Assembly (NCBI RefSeq): GCF_015207065.1
Contig: NZ_JADEXP010000024.1
Location: forward strand, 1-34,571
DNA: 34,571 nt
Origin: Leptolyngbya cf. ectocarpi LEGE 11479
GTDB taxonomy: Bacteria; Cyanobacteriota; Cyanobacteriia; Phormidesmidales; Phormidesmidaceae
Direction of reading: 5' to 3'
The notes beneath the pieces are model-generated. The model saw only the letters and a list, made by a program, of their open reading frames with translations. It did no database searches and was not told where the DNA came from. Position 1 is the first letter of the stretch. The number at the start of each line of letters is the position of its first letter. Both the position numbers and the translations under genes were made by a program. Positions 8,003-16,256 of this stretch are shown piece by piece.

Positions 8003-8784
8003 CGCTGTGCCACGCTCCGATGAACATGGGCGACAGAAGACTGGTCGGTGGGCATGACAAAAATTTCGCTGATATTGACGTGGGCGGGGCGGGTCACCGC
8101 AAACAAAATAGTGTCCGCAATATCGTCAGGGGTGAGCGGCGTCATTCCTGTATACACAGACTTAGCTTTGTCATCGTTTCCTCGAAAGCGCACATTGCTA
8201 AACTCTGTTTCCACTAATCCTGGTTCAATGTTAGTGACCCGCACGGGGGTGCCCAACAGATCTATCTTTAAACCTTCCGATAACGCCTTTACCGCTGCTT
8301 TCGTCGCACAGTAGACACTGCCCCCCGCATAGGTCTGTCGAGCAGCAATGGACCCAATGTTGACCACATGACCCCGCCTTCTAGCTACCATCCCTGGAAC
8401 AACAGTGCGGGTAATATATAACAGTCCCTTGACATTGGTATCGATCATTTCCTCCCAATCTTGGATGGGAGATTCATACTGTTTTTCTAGACCTCGGCTC
8501 AGCCCCGCATTGTTGATCAACACATCCACGTCCTGCCAGTCTGGTGGGAGCCCTTCAATGGCGGCCATGACCGCCCGGCAGTCTTGGACATCGACACACA
8601 GCAGCAGCGTTTGGGCCTGATAGTGTTCTTGCAATTCGTCTGCCAGTGTCTGTAGTTTCTCTTTACGGCGGGCGGCCAGGATCAGTCTGGCTCCAGCTTG
8701 GGCAAACAATCGGGCACAGGAGGTGCCAATGCCGCTACTAGCGCCGGTAATCAGAACACATTGATTGTTTAGGGATGTTGCCAT
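7999..8784 (-). CDS. Short-chain dehydrogenase, YdfG/IsfD type (candidate sulfoacetaldehyde reductase)
   Basis: A 261-residue classical SDR. It has the cofactor loop TGASSGIG (13-20), NNAG (91-94), Asn117, and catalytic Ser145, Tyr158 and Lys162 in YCATK. The paired basic residues AARR at 37-40 suggest NADP(H). The C-terminal half (RVTNIEPGLVETEFSNVRF and PAHVNISEIFVMPT) is close to E. coli YdfG, which acts on 3-hydroxy acids and malonic semialdehyde. IsfD, the NADPH sulfoacetaldehyde reductase making isethionate, is in the same group. Coupling to a TauE/SafE exporter and a neighbouring taurine-type aminotransferase favour IsfD function. A beta-alanine route to 3-hydroxypropionate is the main alternative. 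AGGAG stands 12 bases before the ATG. Confidence 0.87.
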   Translation of the reverse strand: MATSLNNQCVLITGASSGIGTSCARLFAQAGARLILAARRKEKLQTLADELQEHYQAQTLLLCVDVQDCRAVMAAIEGLPPDWQDVDVLINNAGLSRGLEKQYESPIQDWEEMIDTNVKGLLYITRTVVPGMVARRRGHVVNIGSIAARQTYAGGSVYCATKAAVKALSEGLKIDLLGTPVRVTNIEPGLVETEFSNVRFRGNDDKAKSVYTGMTPLTPDDIADTILFAVTRPAHVNISEIFVMPTDQSSVAHVHRSVAQR

Positions 8785-8996
8785 AGAAACTATTCACTCC
8801 TGATGTTGGGATATTTGTTGATAGCCTTTGTCAGTGGCCCGATCAGCCACAGCCATAAAATGCTGAACCATGACAACACAGACGCCATGGTTAAATTATT
8901 GGCACTCCAAACCACGCTGTAGTCGTCTCAAGAAATGACCTAAGTGATTGGACAAAACTATCTATCCGGGCTTTCTCCTTGGAGACGCTGCACGAA

Positions 8997-9047
8997 CGAC
9001 TCCGCTCAGCCCTCTTACTCTCAAAATTAGCTGGTTGAGCGGAGTCG
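8997..9047. repeat. 15-bp inverted repeat
   Basis: CGACTCCGCTCAGCC (8997-9011) and GGTTGAGCGGAGTCG (9033-9047) pair with one mismatch across a 21-base loop. There is no T-run. It looks like a small dispersed palindrome rather than a terminator. Confidence 0.7.
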
Positions 9048-9394
9048 AAACTAGCGGCATTAGAGATGTTTACTTGCGGCCATCTACTTAATACCAGGTT
9101 AAAACATCTCCCCACCCAGGAATGTTCAACGCTGGCAAGACCCAAAATCCTTGAGCTACAGTATTTTTGTGGAGTTAATCAGTAAAGTCCTAGACAGGTG
9201 CCATGGCGTAGGGGGAACCGACACCGTTCCATTTGAGCAAATGCTTATGAAGCCGCCCCTCTTTGATATGCAAATCAGAGGGTACATGGCCAGGACTTAG
9301 AGATGAAAAATAGATAGACAGCACTAACATCTTTCGAGGCCTATGGGGCGGGTCTTCAATGGTGCAACGTTAGCAAGGGACCGCTGCACTTTTT

Positions 9395-9408
9395 GTATCA
9401 TAGTCTAC
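9395..9408. promoter_or_regulatory. Candidate NtcA-binding site
   Basis: The sequence GTATCATAGTCTAC is an exact GTA-N8-TAC palindrome, the consensus for the nitrogen regulator NtcA. It lies 204 bases upstream of the ald start. No TAN3T box is at the canonical ~22-base distance; TATTTT is 7 bases downstream and TAAATT is 37. About eight such matches are expected by chance in a window of this size, so position and context are the only support. Confidence 0.35.
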
Positions 9409-9612
9409 TGTCCGATATTTTTCATCATTTGTCATCAACAGACCATAAATTTGATTGATTAACTCTCAAAATTAGTGTTACTGTTCAAGTCATCAATATT
9501 TAATGAGAACAGGTGGCTTTCCCCACACCCCCACCTCGCCTCAAAAAGCATTGCAACAACAACGTTGAAAAAGGTAGAAACACATCCTTAATCTATAGGA
9601 GAGCGATTTGTC

Positions 9613-10704
9613 ATGAGAATTGGACTACCCAAAGAGATCAAAGACCAGGAATTTAGAGTTGGCTTAACGCCTGCGGCGGTGCAGGCTCTTGTCCAAAAAG
9701 GACATCAGGTCGTCGTTGAGGAAAATGCAGGCTGCGGTGCTGGATTTTCCAATGCTGATTATGCCGCTGCTGGAGCCACCCTGGTGTCGGAGGCTGCGAT
9801 CGCATGGTCCCAAGACATGGTAGTCAAGGTCAAAGAGCCCCAGCCTTCCGAATATCAATACTTCCGCGATAACCTATTGCTGTTTACCTATCTACATTTA
9901 GCCGCAGAGCCCAGGTTGACTGAGGCGTTGATGGCCCGTGGTGTGTATGCAGTTGCCTATGAAACCGTCATGACCGCCGACGGTAAGCTTCCCCTGCTCA
10001 CCCCCATGAGTATCATTGCCGGTCGCCTCGCGGTACAGTTTGGTGCCCGCTATCTAGAAAAGCAGCAGGGCGGTCGCGGTGTTCTCCTGGGTGGTGTTCC
10101 CGGTGTGCAACCAGGCAGAGTCGTCATTCTCGGCGGCGGCATTGTCGGCACAGAAGCGGCGCGCATTGCTGTGGGTATGGGGGCTCAGGTACAGATTTTA
10201 GACATTAACATTGACCGTCTGTCCTATCTAGAGACCTTGTTTGGTTCCCGCGTCGAACTGCTTTACAGCACATCGGCCCAGGTCGAGCGAGTTGTTCCCG
10301 ACGCTGATCTGTTGATTGGGGCTGTTCTCATCCCAGGACGCAAAGCTCCCACGTTAGTCAACAAGACCTTAGTTGCAAAAATGCATCCGGGCTCGGTGAT
10401 TATTGATGTCGCCGTTGACCAGGGCGGCTGCATTGAGACGTTGCGCCCCACGTCCCATACTCAGCCTACCTATGTTGAGTCCGGCGTTGTTCACTTTGGT
10501 GTGCCTAATATGCCAGGGGCCGCACCTTGGACAGCTACCCAGGCACTGAACAACAGCACTTTACCCTATGTGCTCAAGCTGGCCGACCACGGGCAAGATG
10601 CATTAAAGAAAGATGCGGCTCTGGCCCAGGGGTTGAATGTTGCCATGGGCAAAATTGTTCATCCGGCAGTACAAGAGGCGTTTCCTGTTATGGCATATGC
10701 TTGA
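9613..10704 (+). CDS. ald: Alanine dehydrogenase
   Basis: Full-length (363 residues) NAD-dependent L-alanine dehydrogenase, which converts alanine to pyruvate and ammonium reversibly in the cytosol. Substrate and catalytic residues are in place: Arg15, Lys74 in VKVKEPQ, His95 in YLHLAA and Asp269 in VAVDQGG. The nucleotide loop GGGIVG spans 174-179. One oddity is Trp306 in PGAAPWTAT, where I recall Arg or Lys in Bacillus and mycobacterial enzymes. AGGAG stands 11 bases before the ATG. It is divergent from the dehydrogenase-exporter pair. Beside an alanine-forming aminotransferase it would regenerate pyruvate and release the nitrogen. An NtcA-type box lies upstream. Confidence 0.96.
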   Translation: MRIGLPKEIKDQEFRVGLTPAAVQALVQKGHQVVVEENAGCGAGFSNADYAAAGATLVSEAAIAWSQDMVVKVKEPQPSEYQYFRDNLLLFTYLHLAAEPRLTEALMARGVYAVAYETVMTADGKLPLLTPMSIIAGRLAVQFGARYLEKQQGGRGVLLGGVPGVQPGRVVILGGGIVGTEAARIAVGMGAQVQILDINIDRLSYLETLFGSRVELLYSTSAQVERVVPDADLLIGAVLIPGRKAPTLVNKTLVAKMHPGSVIIDVAVDQGGCIETLRPTSHTQPTYVESGVVHFGVPNMPGAAPWTATQALNNSTLPYVLKLADHGQDALKKDAALAQGLNVAMGKIVHPAVQEAFPVMAYA

Positions 10705-10798
10705 GGCTTGAATAATACAATCGTATACTGCGTCTAAAAGTGCAAGCTGAGAATAGGGTGTAAACGAAACATCTTGTCGACCAGTACAGTGAGTAAAG

Positions 10799-13729
10799 TC
10801 ATAGGCCGTTAAGATATTTTTTCAACTCGTTCAGCTTGCTTTTTAGAAGCTGCAGAACAACAGAAACGCCTTGATGTTTGGGAAATAGTTTCGAAAAGCC
10901 CTCCAAATCTGTAATTGCAGTTTCTACATCATAAATATTTTTGCAGGTAATAAGAGCTGTTTCATAGTACTTCACTGCTTCTTGAATATTACGATTTGCC
11001 AAATGGTACAGTGCTAAATCAAACGTATTGAGATAGCTACCTGGCCTTACTTCATATTCTTGATCTGCTATGGAAATTGCCTGATTCAGACTGCTCAGTG
11101 CTTTATCTGGTGCGCTAAGCTTACGATGAGCCAGAGACTTCAGATAGAGACTCCAGTCATCTTCAGGATCTTGTTGAGTGGCTTTTCCAAGCTCTCTAAC
11201 TGCGTCTCCGTAGTTTCCTATAAGTAAATAGGTAAAACCTTTTTCAGAAATCACCCAACTATCTTTATTATCTAGCTCAATAGCTCGATTGAAATCATTG
11301 AGTGCATCATCATACTGCCTAATAAAGCGATAGGTAATGCCTCGTTGAGCAATTGCCCAATCATAGGTTTCATCTAGCTCAATAGCTCGATTGAAGTCAT
11401 TGAGTGCATCCTCGTATCGCTTCATTAAACGATAAGTAAAACCTCGTTGAGCAATTGCCAAATCATAGGTTTTATCTAGCTCAATAGCTCGATTGAAGTC
11501 ATTGAGTGCATCCTCGTATTGCTTCATCAAACGATAAGTTATGCCTCTGTGGGTAATTACCCAGCCATCGGTACTATCTAGCTGAATAGCTTGGTTAAAG
11601 TCATTGAGTGCATCCTCGTATTGCTTCATCAAACGATAAGTTATACCTCTGTGGGCAATTGCCAAATCATCGCTATGGTCTAGCTTAATAGCCTGATTAA
11701 AGTTTTGAAGTGCATTCTTATATTGATTCATATCGAGACAAGTAATACCTCGTTGAACAACTATCCAACCATGTTTGCCATCTAATTGAATAGCTCGATT
11801 AAAGCTATTCAATGCATCGTCATATCGTTTCATTAAGCGATAGGTGATGCCTCTGTGTGCGATTGCCCAAACATGTTTGCTATCTAACTCAATAGCTCGG
11901 TTGAAATCATTTAAGGCATCGTCATATCGTTTCATTAAGCGATAGGTAATGCCTCTCTGAGCGATGATCCAACTATAGTTTTGATCTATTTCAACGGCTC
12001 TGTTTTGATCCGCAATTGCCTCTTCCCACTTTTCAAGACATCTATATGCTTGTCCCCGATAAGTATATGCTCTTGCATTATTTGAGCTAAGAATCATAGC
12101 TTTTGTACAGCAATCGATGGCATCTTTATAGCGTTCTTCATTTATCAAAGATGATCCCTTTTCCAGAAGAGCATTGTAAAGTAAATAATTTTCTCTACTT
12201 GTATACTCTCCTAATTCTGCCAGCAATAGAATTCTATCAACCGGCCAATAGAAAAATTTATCTATCAACTGGCCAAATGTTCTCTTCCATGTAGATGAAT
12301 CTACAACAAAATTATGTACTCTGTAGTATGTCTTTGGGAGGCTTATTTTTGAAAGTTTTCTTGAGGTTTTTTTCCATAAGCTTGTTTTGAATGCTCCATC
12401 AAAAGCTTCCATAGCTTTGATTAAGCAAGTATTCAGCCAGTCAGATTTATACTGAGCAACAAAACTTTTAAGTTCTGATTTAGCCGTATTATTTCCTTTT
12501 AGGAGCGGCAGTACTAACGGTTCTGGTATCGTAAATAACCCCTCTGTTTCGACGATATCAAACGTTATCCACCTTTTGGCTGCTCTCTCTATAAGATTGA
12601 AAACGTTCTGCCGTTGCCGTTTGTATCCTGACTGATAACAGGCATATTGTTTAATACTAGATGCACGGGGTGTTACTCCCGCCGAGACAAAAGTAGCAAT
12701 GCTCTCTAGCAAAACTTCGGCTAAAGGCTCCAGACTAATAATATTACGCCGCTGCTCTGCCCAAGCCTCTTCATCACTTTGATTTAAAAGCTTTTCAACG
12801 AGTACCTTACTTAGCTCAGTCTCCTGTGAAGCTTGCTGCAGAGTGAAAACAATACTGTATGGTCTACCATCAGTCAGATTAGCTAGTGCATTCACTGCAT
12901 CAGGTGTGATATGAAACTCCCAAATATCTTTGGAAGTATTGACTAACTCCTGACGTTGGCTAATATTTAAAGCCCCTAATTCCAGCAAATAAAAGCTATG
13001 TTCACTTAGCCAATCCCTGACGGTATCTGTTAAGCGCTCTTGCTGAATTGTGATTAAGCAGTAGGTATCTCTACGAAGGTTTGTGATTGTGTCCAAACAT
13101 TGGGATAGTCGTTCAAGCCGTTCTTTTTCAGGACGAAGCCCTAATTCATCGATAAAAAATAATGTTCTTTCACGATCATCTACCTGGATAGTAATCGACT
13201 CAGCCAGCGAGTCTTGTTTGATCAGATCCAGCGCAGATGTGGGCTCATAAACTGCGGCAATTGTGCCATCTTCGGTAGCTGTACGAATAATTTCTGCAGC
13301 TTCGCGGGTTTTTCCCGATTTCATCCACCCAACGATAGCGACTCGTCCATGCTCTCGCAGTAGACCAGGGTTAGCAGCTCCCCGATCAATCCAGGGAATC
13401 TTACCACTTTTCCCTAGACGAGCCGTTAAGGTCTCGTATTTGACTCTACGAATCGGTTTACTATCTGCCAGTCCAGTGGCATCTGCAGCTTCTTGTTCTC
13501 GCGTTAGTTCTCGGATAGGGAGTATTACAGTAACTGCAGCACTTGACAACGCAAGCAGCGCCCCAAACCCTCCGGTAATCTGTACTACCTTTTTAAACCA
13601 AGCTGGAAAAAGACTTGGGAATAAACTATATACACACCAAACAATAAACCCAAATGCCAGGATGAAAGCGCCAATACCGACAAAAAGCCTAAACGATTTT
13701 CTATAGTTGCGCTTCTGACGCCTTGCCAT
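10799..13729 (-). CDS. Membrane-anchored STAND-like P-loop NTPase with TPR array
   Basis: A 976-residue protein. A basic start and two hydrophobic helices (about 13-36 and 47-70) anchor it in the membrane. An NTPase domain follows, with Walker A GWMKSGKT (134-141), Walker B RTLFFIDE (188-195), a sensor-like CLITIQQ (224-230) and a GRP motif in LTDGRPYSI (285-293) that recalls the GxP of STAND ATPases. A helical linker runs from about 300 to 510. About twelve TPR-like units (512-925) complete it; units at 586-823 are seven nearly identical 34-residue copies. STAND-TPR proteins are signal-dependent switches, and some act in phage defence, but no effector domain is visible here. It stands alone between ald and a repeat-rich region. 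The architecture is secure; the function is unknown. Confidence 0.88.
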   Translation of the reverse strand: MARRQKRNYRKSFRLFVGIGAFILAFGFIVWCVYSLFPSLFPAWFKKVVQITGGFGALLALSSAAVTVILPIRELTREQEAADATGLADSKPIRRVKYETLTARLGKSGKIPWIDRGAANPGLLREHGRVAIVGWMKSGKTREAAEIIRTATEDGTIAAVYEPTSALDLIKQDSLAESITIQVDDRERTLFFIDELGLRPEKERLERLSQCLDTITNLRRDTYCLITIQQERLTDTVRDWLSEHSFYLLELGALNISQRQELVNTSKDIWEFHITPDAVNALANLTDGRPYSIVFTLQQASQETELSKVLVEKLLNQSDEEAWAEQRRNIISLEPLAEVLLESIATFVSAGVTPRASSIKQYACYQSGYKRQRQNVFNLIERAAKRWITFDIVETEGLFTIPEPLVLPLLKGNNTAKSELKSFVAQYKSDWLNTCLIKAMEAFDGAFKTSLWKKTSRKLSKISLPKTYYRVHNFVVDSSTWKRTFGQLIDKFFYWPVDRILLLAELGEYTSRENYLLYNALLEKGSSLINEERYKDAIDCCTKAMILSSNNARAYTYRGQAYRCLEKWEEAIADQNRAVEIDQNYSWIIAQRGITYRLMKRYDDALNDFNRAIELDSKHVWAIAHRGITYRLMKRYDDALNSFNRAIQLDGKHGWIVVQRGITCLDMNQYKNALQNFNQAIKLDHSDDLAIAHRGITYRLMKQYEDALNDFNQAIQLDSTDGWVITHRGITYRLMKQYEDALNDFNRAIELDKTYDLAIAQRGFTYRLMKRYEDALNDFNRAIELDETYDWAIAQRGITYRFIRQYDDALNDFNRAIELDNKDSWVISEKGFTYLLIGNYGDAVRELGKATQQDPEDDWSLYLKSLAHRKLSAPDKALSSLNQAISIADQEYEVRPGSYLNTFDLALYHLANRNIQEAVKYYETALITCKNIYDVETAITDLEGFSKLFPKHQGVSVVLQLLKSKLNELKKYLNGL
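11261..11974 (-). repeat. Seven tandem 102-bp repeats inside the TPR gene
   Basis: Seven units of 102 bp (34 codons) encode the pattern RGITYRLMKRYDDALNDFN-RAIELD with few changes. Blocks such as CATTGAGTGCATCCTCGTA recur at the DNA level, not only in protein. The likeness shows recent duplication or homogenisation, so copy number may vary between strains. Confidence 0.85.
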
Positions 13730-13860
13730 TTCCTAAGCCCGAGAGTTTTCATCTCCAGTTGTATCAACTTTAGTCTTAGATCTCCAACATCATTCTTCAA
13801 AAAAAATACTTGAATTTCATAGTCCACAGCTACATGCAGATTTTCAGCAGCTACATCAAC

Positions 13861-13907
13861 TGAGAAGGCGCATTACGCTCCAAAATCTTACGCTAATGCA
13901 CCCTACG
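13861..13907 (+). repeat. 47-bp dispersed repeat, copy 1
   Basis: It begins TGAGAAGGCGCATTACG and ends ACGCTAATGCACCCTACG. It matches 43 of 47 bases with the copy at 14607-14653 in the same orientation. Each copy contains an internal GCATTA/TAATGC inverted repeat. The two copies bracket about 700 bp holding one small gene and several hairpins. Confidence 0.85.
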
Positions 13908-14048
13908 TAAATTGGCTAACTTTATTCCAACAAGCACCTATCAACATTTCTTGATCCTTAATAAACTGTATCTTGACGTCAACAACAAATCTGTTCTACG
14001 ATTTCATCCATGGTCATTCACTGACCTACCGAACTCAATTGCTTAGCG

Positions 14049-14172
14049 CCATCGGCGGGTGCGACAACACCCAACCGATGACTCCCCTGCCAAGCTGATA
14101 ACGCCAGCCTGGAGGCGTAGGGTTAGTTTACCTTAGCCACCCCAGATTGCATCACTTGTAGGGTGGCTAACC
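14049..14172 (+). other. Cluster of hairpins upstream of the small orphan gene
   Basis: Three stems occur in a row. CATCGG-GGGTG pairs with CACCC-CCGATG (14050-14080, small bulge). ACGCC pairs with GGCGT (14101-14118). TTAGCCACCC pairs perfectly with GGGTGGCTAA (14133-14170). Such density suggests a structured leader RNA, a small RNA or clustered palindromic repeats; I recognise no named riboswitch. It ends about 85 bases before the ATG at 14256. Confidence 0.5.
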
Positions 14173-14255
14173 CTTGAGTTCTGGTCCTTACCCCCATGGG
14201 TCGCTGTCTAACCACAGCCCCAGGGGGCTAAACCTACACAAAGGAAACCAGAACC

Positions 14256-14495
14256 ATGTTTCAAGACCCCACCCAGGGCGCAAACGCGCCCAACGTTTCG
14301 CCTATCATCCTGCCCGAGTACCAGTACGACACCGTACGACACCTGCTGCTCGGCAAACTCACCCCCGTGCGCAACACCATCACCCTGCTCCACACCCTCA
14401 CCTATGCCGAACCCAACGACTGGAGTAAACCCTTACCCACCGGGCGACCCAACGAGGTCATGGCCATCCTCACCAAGCGCATACGGGTAGACTAA
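14256..14495 (+). CDS. Short conserved cyanobacterial protein of unknown function
   Basis: The 79-residue protein contains LPEYQYDTVRHLLLGKLTPV and ends with WSKPLPTGRPNEVMAILTKRI. I recall a family of ~70-residue cyanobacterial proteins sharing the 'TVR.LLLGKL.PVRNTI..LH..GYAE...WS.P.PTGR..EVM.ILTK' layout, often multicopy, without known function. It has no membrane segment or signal peptide and should be cytosolic. AAGGAAA stands about 10 bases before the ATG. It sits alone between hairpins on both sides and within a pair of 47-bp direct repeats, which suggests a small dispersed cassette. Mobility is inference. Confidence 0.75.
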   Translation: MFQDPTQGANAPNVSPIILPEYQYDTVRHLLLGKLTPVRNTITLLHTLTYAEPNDWSKPLPTGRPNEVMAILTKRIRVD

Positions 14496-14522
14496 GGCTA
14501 ACAAAAGAGAATTTTATCGTAG

Positions 14523-14580
14523 GGTGGGTAAACACCCCTGGATAGTCATCGCCATTTGCCAATATCCACGTTTACCCACC
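14523..14580 (+). repeat. 11-bp inverted repeat downstream of the small gene
   Basis: GGTGGGTAAAC (14523-14533) and GTTTACCCACC (14570-14580) pair perfectly across 36 bases, starting 27 bases after the stop codon. It could help end transcription, but the loop is long and no T-run follows. Confidence 0.6.
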
Positions 14581-14606
14581 ACTCCCAAGATTCTCCTAAT
14601 ACTCAT

Positions 14607-14653
14607 TGAGAAGGTGCATTACGCTCCACAAGGTTACGCTAATGCACCCTACG
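14607..14653 (+). repeat. 47-bp dispersed repeat, copy 2
   Basis: Same orientation as the copy at 13861-13907, with four base differences. Here the internal arms GGTGCATTA and TAATGCACC pair perfectly. It stops 10 bases before the glutathione S-transferase stop codon. Confidence 0.85.
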
Positions 14654-14662
14654 CGCTAGACC

Positions 14663-15934
14663 CTATCGTTTCAGCCAGTTCAACCCAAACGGCAATGACT
14701 TCTCATCATCCGTCCCACGGTCCGCCACAAACTCTGCCGGATTCTGATCATACCGATTCCGCACAGGAATCGCTGGCCCCTGCCGATCGCCCGCCAGGGC
14801 AGCCGTTTCTTCCAAAGCTGCCCGTAAACGCTTACCCGCATAAATCGACATATCACGGGGAACATTGATGCGATCGCGCAAATAACGCAGACCGCTATCA
14901 CTGCCCTGGGGCGGCTCACAACTCTCACCCGTCATCAGATAAGTGAGAGCGCAGCGCAGCGCCTCATCAATCACCGCATCTTCTGTCGGGTTTATCCGCA
15001 CAATGTTGTTGCGATGCCTCAACATCCGATGCAGGGCCTCCATCCGAGGCGTCTCAGGTTCTTCGTATCCTACATCCGGCAACCCCAGCCAGGGTCCCTG
15101 ATCCACCCGCTGTTGATTAGCCCTAGCCTGGGGTTCACCATTCTCCCAACAGCCTCCCATCTGCGGTGGCAAATCATGCACATGGGTATGAAAATCACTC
15201 TGGGTACCACGATAGGTGGGACGCGTTTCCATCGCATCAAACCAGGCCGCAAAACCAGGATTCTCTGCTCGCATGGAGTACCCCTTGTAGTAGAACAAGC
15301 TGGCGTTCATGCGCTCCACATAGGGCGTAAATACCAGATCTACCACACTAAACTCGTCTAAAAAGTAAGGTCCGGGCGTAGCCGCCAGGGCTGCTTCCAC
15401 CTTGGCCACGACGGCAACAAACTGTTCGCGGTTAAACTGCTCCTGACGGGCGGAACGCACCGGCTGACAGAGCCAGCTACACCAGGCCCGAAACAATAGT
15501 CGCTCTAGCTGTCGCAAAGGGATCGCTTTTGGATCTCGCATACTCACCGTCAGCGGTCCAAATACCTGCTCTAGGGCAATTAAGATATCGTCACTTTCAG
15601 TGATTAATTGCCCATCTAATTCCAGCGCCGGTAGCATCCCGGAGGGTACCTTCTTTTTGAACCAGGCTTCCTTGGTGCCGTAGCAAAACATGGTTACTTT
15701 TTCGATGCGGTACGGGATTTGCTTTTCCTCTAACCACAGCCATACTTTTTGGCAGTAGGGACACCAGGCATGATTATCGCGATACAGAGTAACTCGCACA
15801 TCGGCTTCGGTTTGGCCAAACAGCCGCAGCCTTGCCTGGGCATTGGTGGGGCCATTAATGCGATCGGTTTGAAGCGTATCGAGGGCTTCTAACTCAGGCC
15901 AGGCCAACGGAGTTGCAGTGGGGGCAGTGGTCAT
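14663..15934 (-). CDS. Glutathione S-transferase family protein
   Basis: A 423-residue cytosolic protein. An N-terminal extension of about 45 residues is followed by a thioredoxin-like GST N-domain with CPYC (58-61) and the cis-Pro region [11 protein letters not shown] helical GST C-domain runs to about residue 250 ([19 protein letters not shown]). The extra C-terminal ~150 residues contain [18 protein letters not shown] and are shared, as I recall, by a long cyanobacterial GST-like family. The CPYC pair points to glutaredoxin/omega-like thiol transfer rather than classical conjugation. The substrate is unknown. The gene is monocistronic; its 3' end abuts a 47-bp repeat. Confidence 0.88.
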   Translation of the reverse strand: MTTAPTATPLAWPELEALDTLQTDRINGPTNAQARLRLFGQTEADVRVTLYRDNHAWCPYCQKVWLWLEEKQIPYRIEKVTMFCYGTKEAWFKKKVPSGMLPALELDGQLITESDDILIALEQVFGPLTVSMRDPKAIPLRQLERLLFRAWCSWLCQPVRSARQEQFNREQFVAVVAKVEAALAATPGPYFLDEFSVVDLVFTPYVERMNASLFYYKGYSMRAENPGFAAWFDAMETRPTYRGTQSDFHTHVHDLPPQMGGCWENGEPQARANQQRVDQGPWLGLPDVGYEEPETPRMEALHRMLRHRNNIVRINPTEDAVIDEALRCALTYLMTGESCEPPQGSDSGLRYLRDRINVPRDMSIYAGKRLRAALEETAALAGDRQGPAIPVRNRYDQNPAEFVADRGTDDEKSLPFGLNWLKR

Positions 15935-16256
15935 AGTCTAGACGAACAGCGGGGATTGGACTCCCTACTAGCTTAAGTCCCCACTGAAGCAAATTCATGA
16001 TTGGAAGCCGGTTTCGTCAGCCAGGCAAACAGGCGCTGAAGCCGTTTTGGCCAAACTCCAGATTTTATCCAAACAAAAAAAATCCCCCAACATGTGAGGG
16101 ATATGTCAAGGTTCATCTACTCATTCACACCTTCTTAAAGACCAACGGCTGTCCGGAAGGTTTTGGCCACTGTATGAAGAAATTACCAATTTTCTGTGAA
16201 TCGCCAAAAATCCAAACTCATCAATGCTAGGGAATCACCAATTTTTGCCAGAAAAT
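15935..16256. other. 322-bp intergenic region without a supported gene
   Basis: A 77-codon plus-strand frame here has no ribosome site and an atypical composition, so I do not call it. ACCAATTTT occurs twice (near 16185 and 16230), and a short TCCCCC/TGAGGGA imperfect palindrome lies near 16082. The region holds the promoter of the glutathione S-transferase gene and the 3' flank of the PPC/TPR gene. Confidence 0.5.

Larger units (their letters stand above)
8785..9612. other. 828-bp divergent intergenic region with repeats and a possible NtcA box
   Basis: No convincing gene is present; an 84-codon frame on the minus strand crosses an inverted repeat and has no start signal. The region separates the divergent dehydrogenase and alanine dehydrogenase genes. 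It contains a 28-base fragment shared with 25306-25337, a 15-bp inverted repeat at 8997-9047, and a GTA-N8-TAC box at 9395-9408. The last 150 bases before ald are AT-rich and likely carry its promoter. Confidence 0.6.

Noticed and set aside
8891-9145. An 84-codon minus-strand frame between the dehydrogenase and ald
   Set aside because: It runs through the 15-bp inverted repeat and a dispersed repeat fragment, has no ribosome site and shows low-complexity Ser/Arg content.
11261-11974. The 102-bp tandem units as a CRISPR or non-coding satellite
   Set aside because: They keep a continuous reading frame with a clear TPR pattern, so they are coding repeats.
13861-14653. The flanking 47-bp repeats as a CRISPR array
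   Set aside because: Only two copies, ~700 bp apart with a gene between them, and no regular spacers.
14663-14868. Plus-strand frame ending at 14868
   Set aside because: It is the antisense of the glutathione S-transferase gene and part of the 47-bp repeat.
15997-16230. A 77-codon plus-strand frame in the gap after the glutathione S-transferase gene
   Set aside because: No ribosome site, unusual composition and no recognisable motif; treated as non-coding.
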